Part shown: one piece after another, positions 37,205 to 48,985 of the stretch
Layout: each line of letters opens with the position of its first letter
How positions within the stretch are numbered: the first letter of the stretch is position 1
Assembly: GCA_033980235.1 (NCBI GenBank)
Contig: CM067075.1
Coordinates: 6,264,168 to 6,328,167 of the forward strand
DNA length: 64,000 nucleotides
Direction of reading: 5' to 3'
Source: Diadema setosum
Lineage: Eukaryota; Echinodermata; Echinoidea; Diadematoida; Diadematidae
Program-made: the position numbers and the translations under genes
The notes under the pieces: generated by a model
What the model was told of the DNA's origin: nothing
Seen by the model: only the letters and a program-made list of their open reading frames with translations
The model's database searches: none

Positions 37205-38563
37205 CGGAGATGGGCGGACATGCCCCGGTGGCGCACTTTAAAGCTGCGTTATATTCTGTTCATAAATTGCAGTCAGCCAATTGGGAATTTATCACAATTG
37301 GGTTGTATCCTATATACCTGTGATGGATTGAGTTATATTGCCTCGAGAGACGGAAATATTATGCCGTCTCCTGCGAAGACAGAAGTACGAAAACGCGCCT
37401 TTTTTATAGAGGGGGGGGGGGTGGGGGTGGGAGGGGCTGTCGTCGAATAGAAAAATTGATATGGCTTGCATAACATTTGGAGTTGAGTCATTCAAGCAAA
37501 TTTTGTCATGCAGTTTCGACAGCGATTGAAAAAAATGGGGGGGGGGGGGGACAAAACTTGTGCCAGCAACGCCGTCTATGCCCCTCAGTGAGATGTGCAT
37601 GTTCCCACGTTCCTCAACGCACCAAACCAACCGGCACGAGAGCGAACGTGAGAGTATTTTGTCATTACTTTCGGATGAGCACGTAATCACGTTGGATCCC
37701 AACTTTAATCAGCGTAACACATAGGGAGAGAAAAATTTCATAATCTTCCAATTTTATCGATTTAGACGTGTCTAAAGTCATAAATGCTTGATAAACATGG
37801 CTGTCGATTGTGACTGAGCTTTAGTGATGTTCATGTATATTTTATGTTTTACTTTATTGTGATATATGTGAGAAATATGAAAATAAATTGAAATGAAAAA
37901 AAAATGAAATGTTTGTTTATGAGTGTATGTGGATGTGTGTGTGTGTGTGTGTATGTGTGTGTGTGTGTGAACAGCACGAAAATATCTAATACGATGTCAC
38001 GTGGTTTTCTTCATCATGCGACTTTGAGATTAGACACAACACCAGACCTAGACATGTATATGGAGATATGTCGCATCATGTGATGCTAAATTTTCATTGC
38101 TGAGATTCCGTGACGTCGACAAAGCGGAGGGAAACTTTTGAGAGCAAGAGAAAGGCGGCGTTAGCTGTGACCTTAAAATGACGTCAAGACGATTTGTCGT
38201 CAACCAGTTTGGAATTTCATGCTATGCTATTCAAATAAACGGGTACATGCTGTAATATTCTTTCGTTTCAGTGCCGTAATGTAAAACTCACCATAACATG
38301 TCTTTTTCCTATTATTTATTCATATCCCAACATTCAAATACATGAATCATAGGATATTGCATTCCATTTGGGAAGAAGAATAGAATATACATAATTTGCG
38401 GTGTACAGATTATATTGTATACCATTAAAATTCAGTGGAGGTGTCTACTGAGAAGTAAAGCTTGTAAAATGTAGACCCCCTGACGATTAGAAATTGAATG
38501 TGATATGAACATACTATGATTGAAACAAGCGAATTAGCAGATTTCATAAAGAAATGAAAACAA
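37205..38563. other. No supported gene; G tracts and a (GT)n run
   Basis: G10-12 tracts lie near 37411 and 37538, about 130 bases apart. A GT microsatellite lies at 37934-37969. Confidence 0.4.
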
Positions 38564-38970
38564 CAGAGTACAACATCTCAGTTTTCACTTGGTCGCTGCC
38601 ACGTACCAAGTCACGTATGTTGAACCCCACCCCCACCCCCTTATCGGTAATGGTGAAAGCAACTGGTGAATGGTGAAAGCAAAGTATACACTGTTTATGG
38701 GGCAATAACTGTTTGAATTTCGAGACTGAGGCGTTCAAGCGTTTTTAAAGTTTGGCTTGTTCAAGGTTTGTCCAACCTGTGAGGTGGAAGAGAGGTCTCT
38801 CCTCCACATCCCTGGTGTAACAACACGCCTGATGACAGTAGGTAGTACTGCGTGTGGCTGCGTTTGGTGGTTTGATCATGGACCCTATCACAAGGGGCCA
38901 TGGTTTGATGAAGAGAACGTTCTGTCATGTTGATGTCAAGGCGAATCGGTATAAGAGGATTTATTTCTAC
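38564..38970 (+). repeat. Dispersed ~410-bp repeat, copy 2
   Basis: Second copy of the 33774-34191 repeat, 4.8 kb downstream in direct orientation. Similarity starts at acagagtacaacatctcag and ends at ggatttatttctac. Flanks outside these points do not match. Confidence 0.85.
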
Positions 38971-39700
38971 ATCTTTATGACGTATATGCCAGTTACCCCG
39001 AACTCTCAGTCATGTGGCTATATTGTCAGTCTTGCGTTTTGGTTTTGAATTAAAAAAAAACTCAGATTACAGGGAGGGAAAAAGAAGATCCGTATTTGGA
39101 GTAGTGTCTTTGTTGATATTGTAGTTTCATCATGAAAACAATCATTACCTAGTGTTCAGCACTAAAAGCTCTTGTATACCCTCGGGAGCAGTGATTTAAA
39201 AAAAATCAAGATATCACATTTGATGCATATGTGTAGGTCTGTTGTATAACAAAACATCCTACCATATAAAATTTTCCCAATGAAGTCTAAGATATAAGGA
39301 GATATCAGTATTTTCTCAATAAACCATAACTGTAGACGGTTTAGTCTGGAAACATTTTTATTATGCCTATATATTGCATTTATATTTTGTACATTTAACG
39401 ATACTTAACATCGATTATACAGATTCATTTTTTTTTTGAACAGTGGTTGTTTCTATCCCTAACTCTCATTTTAGAACTATATCAAAGCAATAATGCTGGT
39501 TTTTTGTTTCATCTGCAAATGGTAAATTATGCCTTTAAGGTTTGCCCTGAGCAGTAAAGTCAAATTTTTAGAAGAAAAAATCCCATTAAAAATCCGTTAA
39601 AATTCACAACAGTTCGGAGTATAGTTTCGAGAATCCCCCACGATACCACCACGTGCTCCCTGAATTTTTGTATAAGACTTTTGTATATATCAATTTAAAC

Positions 39701-39895
39701 CTGCAAAGCATCGCCATACCTCAAAACTCTGTTATATTTTGTTGCAAGTCCCTTAGAACTCTCATCTAATGAACTGGTATGGTGCCATATTTTTGAGTCC
39801 GAGTAATTGGACTCGTAATGGTGATCTTCGCCAGATTCAGTCTGACAGTAGCTATACACGAAGGGGAGTCTGGCGCAATAACTGGGATATGCCAT
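39701..39895 (-). CDS. Candidate internal exon, minus strand (65 codons)
   Basis: The frame from ATG at 39895-39893 runs 195 bases to gctttgcag|gtttaa, a donor with CAG before GT. It is open throughout and closes two codons into the putative intron. The encoded segment is not low-complexity (MAYPSYCARLPFVYSYCQ..., then an acidic and aromatic part, then KYNRVLRYGDALQ). The preceding attag could be an acceptor but has no good pyrimidine tract. Both ends are in phase 0, compatible with the phase-0 end of the candidate exon at 41853. No family is recognised. Confidence 0.25.
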
Positions 39896-39931
39896 CTAAT
39901 ATTTCGATGGTTTAACGTCTGACAACTTTAA

Positions 39932-40533
39932 AGGGACTGTGCAGTATAATGGATATTGACTTGTGCTGATTCCTGATACCCTCAACATCACTTATCATAG
40001 TCAAATGAATATCTAAATACGTGTCATATATTTCATAATAATTTTCCTACTATTTTTCTTTAGTTTACTGGAATACATCCACAGGCCTCCCCCCCCCCCC
40101 CAAAAAAAAAAAAAAAAAATCTAAAACAGACACTAACAAAAACCTCCAAACGAAGAGTCTGCCAATGATTAACTAAGGACATTTGGATGCACCTTTCCCA
40201 AGACTGAACATGACTTGGATTTAAAAATGCAGGAAAACATGTTACGTTATGCTCGGTAAAGGGGAAGGTGCACTCCAATATTGTCCATTTTTTTTTTTTT
40301 TTGGTCAATTGTTAAGCATTATCATCATTAATATTTCAGCAGTGATTGATAGACAATGTGATTGGTTGAATCTTGGCTTGGATTTTTTTCTTGTTGGTGT
40401 AATCTAAAAGACAATAGAAGAAATGTTGTTACAGAATATAATGACAAGTGTTTAGGTATTCTTTTGGCCACTTAAGTAATGGTCAGGGTATTGTGAATCA
40501 ATACAAATTACCATCATGCAGTGCAAAGTCTCT
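39932..40533. mobile_element. TTAA-flanked foldback element, ~602 bp, with later insert
   Basis: TTAA at 39928-39931 is followed by AGGGACTGTGCAGTATAATGG. The right end, ccatcatgcagtgcaaagtc then TCT and TTAA (40534-40537), is the imperfect inverse. The centre includes C12-A18 (about 40088-40119) and a T17 tract near 40288, suggesting another element inserted inside. Confidence 0.5.
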
Positions 40534-41852
40534 TTAAGTATAATCAAACTACTGCATGGGCCGAGATGTCAAAGGGCGTCGGAAAAGTTCTGAATGTTTA
40601 GAACATGAGCAAACTCTCACATGTGTTTTACAGGTGGGAATGCTTATCTTACTTTTTTTCTTTGAGTTCTCAGTTCACATAAGACTTCTGCGAGGACTAT
40701 AGCTTGTTGCGAGGGAAAAAGTAAGATTCTGCCTTCTAACTTAAAGGGGAAAATTTGCCCTATGTTATATCAACTTTGATTGAAATAGTTTCATCACGTT
40801 CCCGTGTTATAACGAGTCAAGGGCAATTACTTTACTCTAACCCTATCACTAACCAGTATTATGCCGGGAGTAATTACCCGGGGGTGGGGTTAATTGCCCT
40901 GATACGGTTATATGATACAAACAACATGGAAGTCAATGCATCACATGTTTTTGCAAAACAGTGATATCGATCATATGATTAGAAAAGGCGATGCTATCAA
41001 CAAATCACAATGCTCCAATGATAAGTGCATAAAAAACAACAACCTTGTATTTTGTCAGTCATGTATAGCTGTTACAAACCCCTATTAAAACCCATTTCAA
41101 AGTCATCATTCCTAAAATTGTAATAGGTCTAGAATCGATGTTAAAGGATGAAGGTAGGGCAGGATGAGAATACAATTGGTGTTTTTTTTTTCTTGAATTC
41201 ATGTCAAAATCAAAGTGAAGAAAAGATTTTTAACGTAAGAAGGAGAAAGAGATGTCATGACATTATCAACCTTTTTATTTGAATTTGTAACTATATGATC
41301 AATATCACTATTCAAAAATAAATTTGGAAACTTTGAAAACTTATACCTTTTTGATTTTTCAAACCAATCAGACCAAATCAAGTTCAAAATGATTTCACTT
41401 GCAATACAAACCAATAAGCCCTGCTCTTTGACAAAGTTAAGGTAGATTACGGAGAGGGGATTGCCATTATCACGAGATGTAAATACATATAAATATTGCT
41501 CTGAATTCAGTATGAGTAATACCGGCGACTCAAGTTTTCTTTCGCTATGTAGAAATTTTGGTATACCCGAACAGTGAAGAATGTTATAAGAAATATAGCT
41601 GATAATTTTGGTACCTGAATTCTTAATTCGTTGTAACGAGAGTTTCTTTTTAACCGTGTTCGTTATAACAGGAGTGCACTGTAAAGGCCTAATACCTACC
41701 ACCTGCGTATCTTACTATTCTTTTGAAATCCGCATTCTGTACTTTATGCATACAATGTTAGCTGAAAGTCACATGTTGATATTCACTCAAGACGAGAATA
41801 CAAACTTCACTTGGTTTCCTCTTCGAGAATACTTCAACACTACTTTCATTAC
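40534..41852. other. No gene; includes a second CCTAAC-type repeat
   Basis: 40823-40911 matches the right part of 19730-19930: actctaaccctatcactaac, then agtaattacccgggggtggg and attgccctgatacgg. The rest is AT-rich and unassigned. Confidence 0.45.
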
Positions 41853-41979
41853 CTTGCTTGAGACGGAGATGCGGTCCGCTGGTAGACGCGTGCTGTAAGC
41901 GGATGTCGGCAGGTCCTTCTCTGTCGATGAACCGGATTCACCGCCACACCTTATCATGGACAGCCACAAGCAGACATTC
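41853..41979 (-). CDS. Candidate internal exon, minus strand (~42 codons)
   Basis: On the minus strand an open frame with distinctly higher GC (ending LPADRISVSSK) runs to a near-consensus donor, aagcaag|gtaatg (GT at 41852-41851), and ends in phase 0. The acceptor is uncertain. Cag before 41979 or ataag before 41949 both leave one base completing a codon. That phase matches the two-base end of the candidate exon at 46461. Both acceptors are weak in pyrimidines. The segment is hydrophilic after an initial Trp/Leu-rich stretch and is not recognised. Confidence 0.25.
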
Positions 41980-42224
41980 CTGTTATCATCCTGTTCTTAT
42001 CATGTCGTGACTTGAGAGAAATCTGATAGTATTCAACTCTGTGTGTCCCATCATAAAGAACCGAGTCCGCGATGAAGATGTAACTCGACATCTAGAATGC
42101 AATAAATCATACATCGAAATTTCTTTGTGTATTTCGGTTTCACTGAGAATAAGCTCCAGTAAATTCCTTTTCCTCAATCACTGTCGACGAATTTATTCTA
42201 TAAACAAATAAATGAATGAATGAA

Positions 42225-42301
<77 letters not shown>

Positions 42302-43613
42302 AAATAAATACGAATACAAGCTTGACTCACGAGTAGAAGAACAATACTATATATTATGAATGTCATGCGGATAATGTAATGGTTGACCAAATGTCACGAT
42401 ATAATATAAATCATCACCGAAGAACCCTGAAGAAGTTCAGAGCACCCAATAGATAATGCTCTATGGAAAATTCCTGCAGATTGAGAGACATTTAGATGAT
42501 GTAGATCTGTTCATTGCAACAATTTTCATTTCTCTGCTCGAATGTCTTGTATTTTTGTGTGCTTGGTAAGACTAGTCACATATCTAGTAGAGGTGGTGTC
42601 ACATCTAAACGCGAAGCTTTGTGCTTCTTGAGAAATAGAAATTCAATGGCAAAGATCGAGATCTGCAAAGATCTGGGTCTGACCAGCACCTTTAACTTAG
42701 ATAACATCGGTTGGCATCGGGGCAACCTCTGGCTTACACTCGCTCACCTTTAGCCCGGCATGCCTGGAAGAGATTTTCAGATTTTCTTCAGATGCTTGCA
42801 GTTCGTCTCCAAGTCAGTGGGAGCTTTGGCCATGCCACATGGAAATGTCATATTTTTTGATAAGGGAAAGATTTTGTACCCTAATTCCTTCATTACTGGT
42901 AAGATTGGTAGATTGGGGTTCCCACTGCTAGTACGCCAGAGAGGACTGGCAAATTTTGTCAGACATCCTGTGCCGTTTGCTTTGAAAATGCACTAGAAAA
43001 GAAAATTAAAGTACTCACATGAAATTACATTTCTAAAAATCTAAACCATTAAAATTATGTCGTCAAGAAACGAGTGTCTAGATCACGCTTTGACTCATCA
43101 TGACCTGAAATTGGTAACTCTTAATTTTGTAACGTTTTTCACATTGGAGAAAAGATTGGATAGGACTGGTTAAATTGATTAAATTTGCACCTGATATAAG
43201 ATTTAGAATAAAGAAATTAAACGAACAGGAAAAGTGTTAGTTTTCTAAAAATGTTGCCAATGTAATGATTATTTATATATTCAGCAATTTAGAGGCTTTA
43301 GATAATTTCGCAACCAAAATTAATAAACAATGTGTGCGAACAAAATAGGAGTCAAGATATACTCAAAGCTCTTTTTCTACCAAAATACTAACAAGGAATA
43401 ATAGAAATTGTAATAAAAAGATACAATACCAACCTCCAATGGTGGTATCTAGGATTTAATGGGTTAACGAGACAAATTTGACTCATATACCATGTATGAA
43501 CAAGAAAGGAAGGAGAAACGGGACAGAAATTTCTTGTAGAAAATGAACAATTGGCCACATTGGTGACACCAGTTCAACAGACCGTTATACTCACTGATAG
43601 ATGACGGTCTTAA
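41980..43613. other. No gene; (AAAT)n array
   Basis: An AAAT/AATG array lies at about 42203-42310. 42590-42960 is somewhat more GC-rich with open frames but no splice support. Confidence 0.35.
42203..42310. repeat. (AAAT)n microsatellite
   Basis: Roughly 25 tetranucleotide units, with AATG variants at the left end. Confidence 0.95.
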
Positions 43614-43969
43614 AGGGATCGTGCAGTTTTGGTTGTTTTGGTGAGATAATGAGAAACCTTTTATGAAATATGAAAGAGCATATAATTCCACGAGGAATTC
43701 AACATTTGATGAAAATTGGTTTTTGAAATGGCTGAGATATGCAAAACAGAGCGACCGTAATAAAATGTGGGACCCACCTTTATTTACGATCGCTTTGTTT
43801 TACTTTGTTTTTGGATGTTTCAGTCATTCTAAACCCGATTCTCATCAAGTAAACTTTGAATTCCTCTTAGAATGGTATGCTCTGTACTATTTCATAAGTA
43901 TTTTCTTGGTATCTCGCAAAAAAGGTTAAAAGCTTAATTCTCATCTCCACCAATACTGTGTCCATCCCT
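43614..43969. mobile_element. TTAA-flanked foldback MITE, family shared with 61117
   Basis: TTAA at 43610-43613 precedes AGGGATCGTGCAG, and GTGTCCATCCCT precedes TTAA at 43970-43973. The interior (gtgagataatgagaaacc, atgaaatatgaaagagcata, ggctgagatatgcaaaac) matches the element at 61117-61498. Inner arms share atcgctttgttttactttg-type pairing with the left half. Confidence 0.7.
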
Positions 43970-43983
43970 TTAATGCAAGCTCT

Positions 43984-44284
43984 AGTTGAAGAGGTTCCAT
44001 GACATTTGATCCTGCGGCATTTGCTCCCATGAAATATCCGCACGCAAAGCCAAATATGAATTCTACTTACAGTCATAACCCTAACCCTAATCCTAATCCT
44101 CACATCAGACTAAATCTAAAACCCTAAAACAACCCCAACCCTAATCCTAATCTTCACATCAAACTAAATCTGAAACCTTATCACACTAACCCTAAGTCCA
44201 AGGAGCTTCTCCTTCCTAAGTCCTTGGAGAAAAATAAGAAGGGAGCAATTGTCGCAGGAGCAAATGTCATGTCACCAGTTGAAG
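43984..44284. repeat. Foldback-like repeat with a CCCTAA-like core
   Basis: The left end (ccatgacatttgatcctgcg and following) is the imperfect inverse of the right end (gcaattgtcgcaggagcaaa and following), about 41 bp each. The core at 44076-44200 holds about a dozen aaccctaa/taatcctaa words and an internal duplication (cctcacatcagactaaatc, cttcacatcaaactaaatc). Confidence 0.65.
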
Positions 44285-45995
44285 GACGTACTTGTATTGT
44301 GTTTAACAGCGAGGTTCTGTACCTTCTGTCTCTCTGTTCTCCTTTCCCTACTCCTCCACTCCCTGCTTTAGGACCTCGTTTGGTTCTTTAAAAAAATGTA
44401 TCCTCCTCTTCTTCATTATTCTTTTTTCATCTTTTGCAATCAAATTACCAGTATCTTTCTCTTTCAAACATAATTCTACCTACAAATCCTTTTCTTCAAT
44501 GCAATTCCTTTCTTCAATTCTTATCATCCACTCATGGGTTGGAACACCCTCGTCAACCAAAAGCTGGTTTTCAGAGAGGTCCACACAGTTTAAAGATACA
44601 AACATTATATAATACACATACCTACAGTTACAAACATATAACGTACGCAGAGATTTTAAAAAGAAGAAAAGAAATATGATTATTTATATTCTCTAGAAAT
44701 ATCGATGCATTGAGCCCCCGATCTACGAATTGGTCGTTCTTGCTTTATCTCCTACTCCTGCTCTTGCTCTACTGCTCTATGCGAGAGATGGCTAATTTCG
44801 TCCGGCGTCCAGGCATCTTGTCAACACCCGAGAAAGTGACACAAATGTGATAACACTTGGAGCGACTTGTGCCCGATTGAGGAGACAAACAAGACCCTCA
44901 CACGATTCATCTCGCCTTGCGTGGGCTGACGTCTCTATCCCACGACACTGCACTTTCAAAGATTTTATTCGAGTACTCCTCTAGATGCATTTTTTGTCAG
45001 GGCTCATTTTTCAGTATGGGAGGAGAGTGAATAGAAGTCTATAGCGTCTATCCCTTGGTAAGGTGGCCGATGGACATCAGTTCAGCTAATCCGTTGATGT
45101 ATCATCTTGGGAAACACTACACGAGTACGTCTCCTCAGGGGGATGCAGAAGTATATGGCTCCCAAAGTGTCCATTTCGTTACGCTCCTCTCATTTTTCTA
45201 CTTCTCCACGATGCTCAGGGCAAAAAGCATTACGAAAGTGTCATCTACCGAAGACGCATGACGAGTGTCCCTTGTTGACGAAACACAAAACTCCTGAATC
45301 TGTGAATGTATGATCTAAAGGAACTGCAAGCTTTCTGATATGATAAGTCAGGTTGGAATAGTTGAATAATCAAAGGTCTCTGGCTTGATTCAACAAACAA
45401 CCCTACCATTTGTGCATGAGAGTGGATATGATTTTGATTACCGAAGTTTTCCTCGTGTGTGCATTCATGTGCATTTACTCTAGAATGGTTTGGAGCTGTA
45501 ACACTGTGCTACGGTCGTTGTGCCATTGACCGTATTGACAGCGTTCAATTACCGCTATGGTATAGATACATTGATCACTGTCACGTTATTTCTAAGCATT
45601 ATGACCTACCTGACCACATGCAGGTTTAGTGTCAAGCGAAATATGCGCTATGAAAGGAAATCAACAGAAGGAAAACATATAGGAAAGACAAAGAAATAAA
45701 ATATAAACAAAAAGGAGAAAGAAATAGGAAACACTGAAGAAAAAGAAAAAGACTTACGGAGATTGAAGAAGAAGAAAAATAAAACCAAAAGAATGTAAGC
45801 ATCTTAACACTTTCAAATAAAAATGACGTGCAGATGAGTGGCTGGATACGAACACTCCTTCCTGGTAGATATCAACTCAATAAGCGGAGTTTGTGATACC
45901 GGAAGTAACAACAGTTGTCATGGTGAAATTGACATTAACATCGAAAGTTGGGTTAGATCGGTTCTTATACTTTGACAAGGGTTCGTCGTTTCCTC
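44285..45995. other. No supported gene
   Basis: Mixed composition. 44700-45300 is slightly richer in GC with short frames on the + strand, none bounded by clear splice sites. A (GTT)n run follows at 45996-46030. Confidence 0.3.
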
Positions 45996-46460
45996 TGTTG
46001 TTGTTGTTGTTGTTGTTGTTGTAGTTGTTGTATGATACCTCTGTTTGATTTGTTACACATTTTAGTTGTGTGGTTTCATGGTTACCCACACGTTCTGTAT
46101 AATGATCCTAGTATGCGACAAACATTGCCTAAGCGATTTACAATAATAACATTTTTTTGTGCTTTTCTGTGCCACGCTCGTTTCTCACATCGTCACTGTT
46201 TTCGAAGTTTTGTTTTATTTAGTCTATTTTTTCAAGCCCGAATGGGGTCTTGGGATTCGTTTGTTTTTCTGTAGGCCCAGTTTCCTGAGTTACCCCGGTC
46301 GGATCTTATAGATACGAGGAAATATCCGGAGATTTTTCCGTGTTTGTGCATCAGACTTGCGGAAAGGTATTATTGTTGAGGTTTTCTCCAGACTCCAACC
46401 CTGGGGGTGTCCGCCATGCACCACGCAAAAGCTTTGCGTGTGACAAAAGGGTTCACTTAC

Positions 46461-46524
46461 CAAGTCGCGATCAGCACCAACCGATAAAGCAAGTCGATTC
46501 TATTCAGGTTGGCAACGATGTACA
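46461..46524 (-). CDS. Candidate 64-bp internal exon, minus strand
   Basis: On the minus strand the stretch lies between a good acceptor (atcttgtttgcttag) and a strong donor (cgcgacttg|gtaagtg, GT at 46460-46459). Only one of three frames is open across it, giving YIVANLNRIDLLYRLVLIAT, which is amphipathic to hydrophobic and could be part of a membrane helix. Two bases complete the first codon and two are left at the end. Small exons of this size are hard to distinguish from chance, and the two good splice sites are the main support. Confidence 0.3.
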
Positions 46525-46897
46525 CTAAGCAAACAAGATTCTCACATTTCTGCCGACGCATTGGAGTGTTTTCACTCGAAATTTCAGAGAAGAATTTACA
46601 GTTCCTAAAGGATAAACAAACCCAAACCCTACTACATGTTCTCGAGAAGGTCAGACTATCCCCAGAGTGAGAGATCCCAGGAAATAACCTTCTGATTTGT
46701 TGTTTAATACACACTATATTCCACGTTACTTTGTATATATATAAAAAAAAAAAAAGCTATTGAGCTCTTTCTTCATATGACCGTTTAGGTCATTTCCAAG
46801 GGACACACTCATAAAAAAATAGCAACAAGAAAAAGAAGCCATGTTACAAAATGGGAAAGCTCTAAATCCGATCATCTCCGCAAAGTTGTCACCGATG

Positions 46898-46901
<4 letters not shown>

Positions 46902-46955
<54 letters not shown>
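46902..46955. repeat. (TA)n microsatellite
   Basis: A nearly pure TA run of about 54 bases. Confidence 0.95.
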
Positions 46956-46959
<4 letters not shown>

Positions 46960-47152
46960 GTAATAAGTTATCATATTGTATGTGACCGAAACAAATCATG
47001 CTTATATTTTTTACGAGAACAAAAGTCTTACGCTCAATGTTTCACTTCTGTTGAAATTGTGTCAAGACTCCACATGAGTTCATTCGTGTTGGGAGCGGAG
47101 GTCGTATTATTATGATTCATTTCTCTGACATAGAGAAAACTTCAGAGATAGA

Positions 47153-47722
47153 CATATCTCTGAAGTATGTAAAAATTCATTTTATCATTTGTTTAATATT
47201 GCACATATTCGGAAGCATTTGACACGGGAAAGTACTGAAAAAATCATCCATGCGTTTGTCACAAGCAGATTGGATTATTGTAACAGTTTATTTTATGGAT
47301 TACCTGATAATCAGTTAGGTAAACTACAAAGGGTGCAAAATGCATGTGCTAGATTAGTTTGTAATTCTCCTCGTTTTTCTCATTGTAGTTCATTACTACG
47401 TGCATTACATTGGCTGCCTGTAAAGCAGAGAATCATATTTAAAACTCTGCTAATTGTATATAGAGCCATTCATGGTACAGCCCCAGTGTACATACAGGAA
47501 CTTGTAGAGTTAAAAACATCATTTCAAACATTTTATCATCTTCGAAGTTCACGGGATCAAACATTATTGAAATATCCATCGGGGAAATCAAAAGTTACTC
47601 TTGGTGACAGAGCGTTTTTGTATGCTGCACCAAAATTATGGAATAATCTCCCTTTGTTTGTAACACAAGCAGTCACAATTAATGAGTTTAAGGCCAGGTT
47701 AAAAAGTCATCTCTTGAAGTAG
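47153..47722 (+). pseudogene. Reverse transcriptase C-terminal fragment (LINE ORF2)
   Basis: About 190 codons remain open up to the natural stop at 47720-47722. Characteristic phrases in order are SRLDYCNSLFYGLP, LQRVQNACARLV, LHWLPVKQRIIFKTL, GDRAFLYAAPKLWNNLP and FKARLKSHLLK. These follow the RT palm in CR1, L2 and related clades. The catalytic (F/Y)xDD box and the endonuclease domain, which lie upstream in full elements, are absent. The frame has no stops, so the insertion is probably fairly recent. The lack of a promoter and of the first two thirds of ORF2 makes it dead on arrival. Confidence 0.88.
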
Positions 47723-47837
47723 TGTACATTCTGTTTGAATTTCTTGTATGCATGTCATTTTGTAATGCGCAGTAGAGTATATCATTATAGTAGCTGCGCA
47801 ATATAAATGTCCTTTATTATTATTATTATTATTATTT
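47153..47837 (+). mobile_element. 5'-truncated CR1/L2-like LINE, 3' end
   Basis: The segment holds the C-terminal part of a non-LTR retrotransposon ORF2, then a short 3' UTR (gctgcgcaatataaatgtcc). It ends in (TTA)n at 47814-47837, a tail style common in the CR1/L2/Jockey group. Open sequence extends upstream to about 47129, and recognisable LINE protein begins near 47153 (HISEVCKNSFYHL). The truncation point coincides with a 12-bp inverted repeat. The element cannot encode a functional polymerase. Confidence 0.85.
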
Positions 47838-48985
47838 GACACTTTCTCGTTGCTTCTTTTGCTTCGATCGATGCTGTTATGGAATCGAATGAAGGTAATC
47901 TATACTGTCATACGGCTTAAAGTCTCAAGAGACATATGAATAAATCTGTTACAGTGACTAAGCAATAGAGTTCCTGTTTTCTCGGTACATTTCACTTTAA
48001 GAGGAAATCCAATGACTTGACTAGCAACTTGTGATCTCTGGGATTCATTGTTTTACAATTACATCTTCTGTAGGCCTATGATATAACGGATGAAGAGAGG
48101 AAGGGGGTTCATAGATGGAGTAGTCTTGATAACAGTGATTCTGCTGCTAACGGCGATAGTAATTGTAATAATGATGCTTATACCTACAGTCAAAGACAGT
48201 AATGATGATCAATGAAAACAATAATCATAGTATGAAGGAAAACAATAATTACAGCCATGCCCTATCTACCCATACACAGTAGGAACTTATATAGAAGCAC
48301 CGCTCCCGAAGAGGAGTCTGCGTTTAGTTTAGTCCATTGTCCGGTACCCATTTCTACACCTTGGTGAAAGAAGGACATCAGTAGGTAAATACATGTCATT
48401 CAAAGATGTTCTCATCGGGCGAGATTCAGGATCTCCTGTGTTTGAGTCCAGAACTAATAATCTGTTATAATGCAAGGCTCCCATTAGGATGAAAAGATGA
48501 TGATGATGATTAGGAGGAGGAGGAGGAGGAGGAGGAAGAAAAAGAAAATAAAACGGAAGAAGAAGATGATGACGATGAAGGAGTAGGGGTGGAATTTGGG
48601 GATTGAAAGATGTGAGGTAGGATGAGGAGGTGTAGTAGATGGAGACGAAACGAAGATGAAGGCGATATTCTTGGCAGAGAGCCGAAACCTCATTCCAAGC
48701 GATCCACGGTGATTTACAAAGAAGGGACCCAGTTTTCCATTCAAGCAAAGCGATGAGAACGAGGTTATTCTAGGCATGTTGGACTTGTTCATAGTGCAGA
48801 CCAGTATACCGACGCGAATTGAGCGGAAGTCGGGCCGGACGAACGCTCGAGCCCTGATTCCTGCCCAGACTATATTGCTATCCCCCTAAATGTGACTCGA
48901 AGTAAAAACTGACGGCCTCACGTAAGTGGTGCTCCTCGTCAATGCTTCCTTTCCACACGTCAAGCTGCTATCAAAGAAAGATTAA
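47838..48985. other. No supported gene; GAT/AGG-rich microsatellite
   Basis: GAT and AGG trinucleotides lie at about 48496-48575. The stretch at 48320-48445 has phrases seen in SINE bodies (ccggtacccatttctacacc, gtttgagtcc) but could not be confirmed. Confidence 0.35.

Noticed and set aside
34073..39048. Two similar 64-68-codon ORFs (34073 and 38854)
   Set aside because: They lie in the two copies of the 410-bp repeat and end differently where the repeat ends. There is no sign of selection on protein.
43663..43929. 88-codon + strand ORF
   Set aside because: Entirely inside the TTAA-flanked MITE at 43614-43969. The related copy at 61117 does not keep the frame.
44076..44200. A true telomere or interstitial telomere track
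   Set aside because: The CCTAA words are degenerate, irregularly spaced and enclosed by inverted ends, so they belong to a repeat element.
48320..48450. A SINE with ccggtacccatttctacacc and a B-box-like gtttgagtcc
   Set aside because: The two signals imply opposite strands and no A box or tail was found.
48870..48926. Possible exon between tgcccag and cac|gtaagtgg
   Set aside because: All three frames have stops within the interval.
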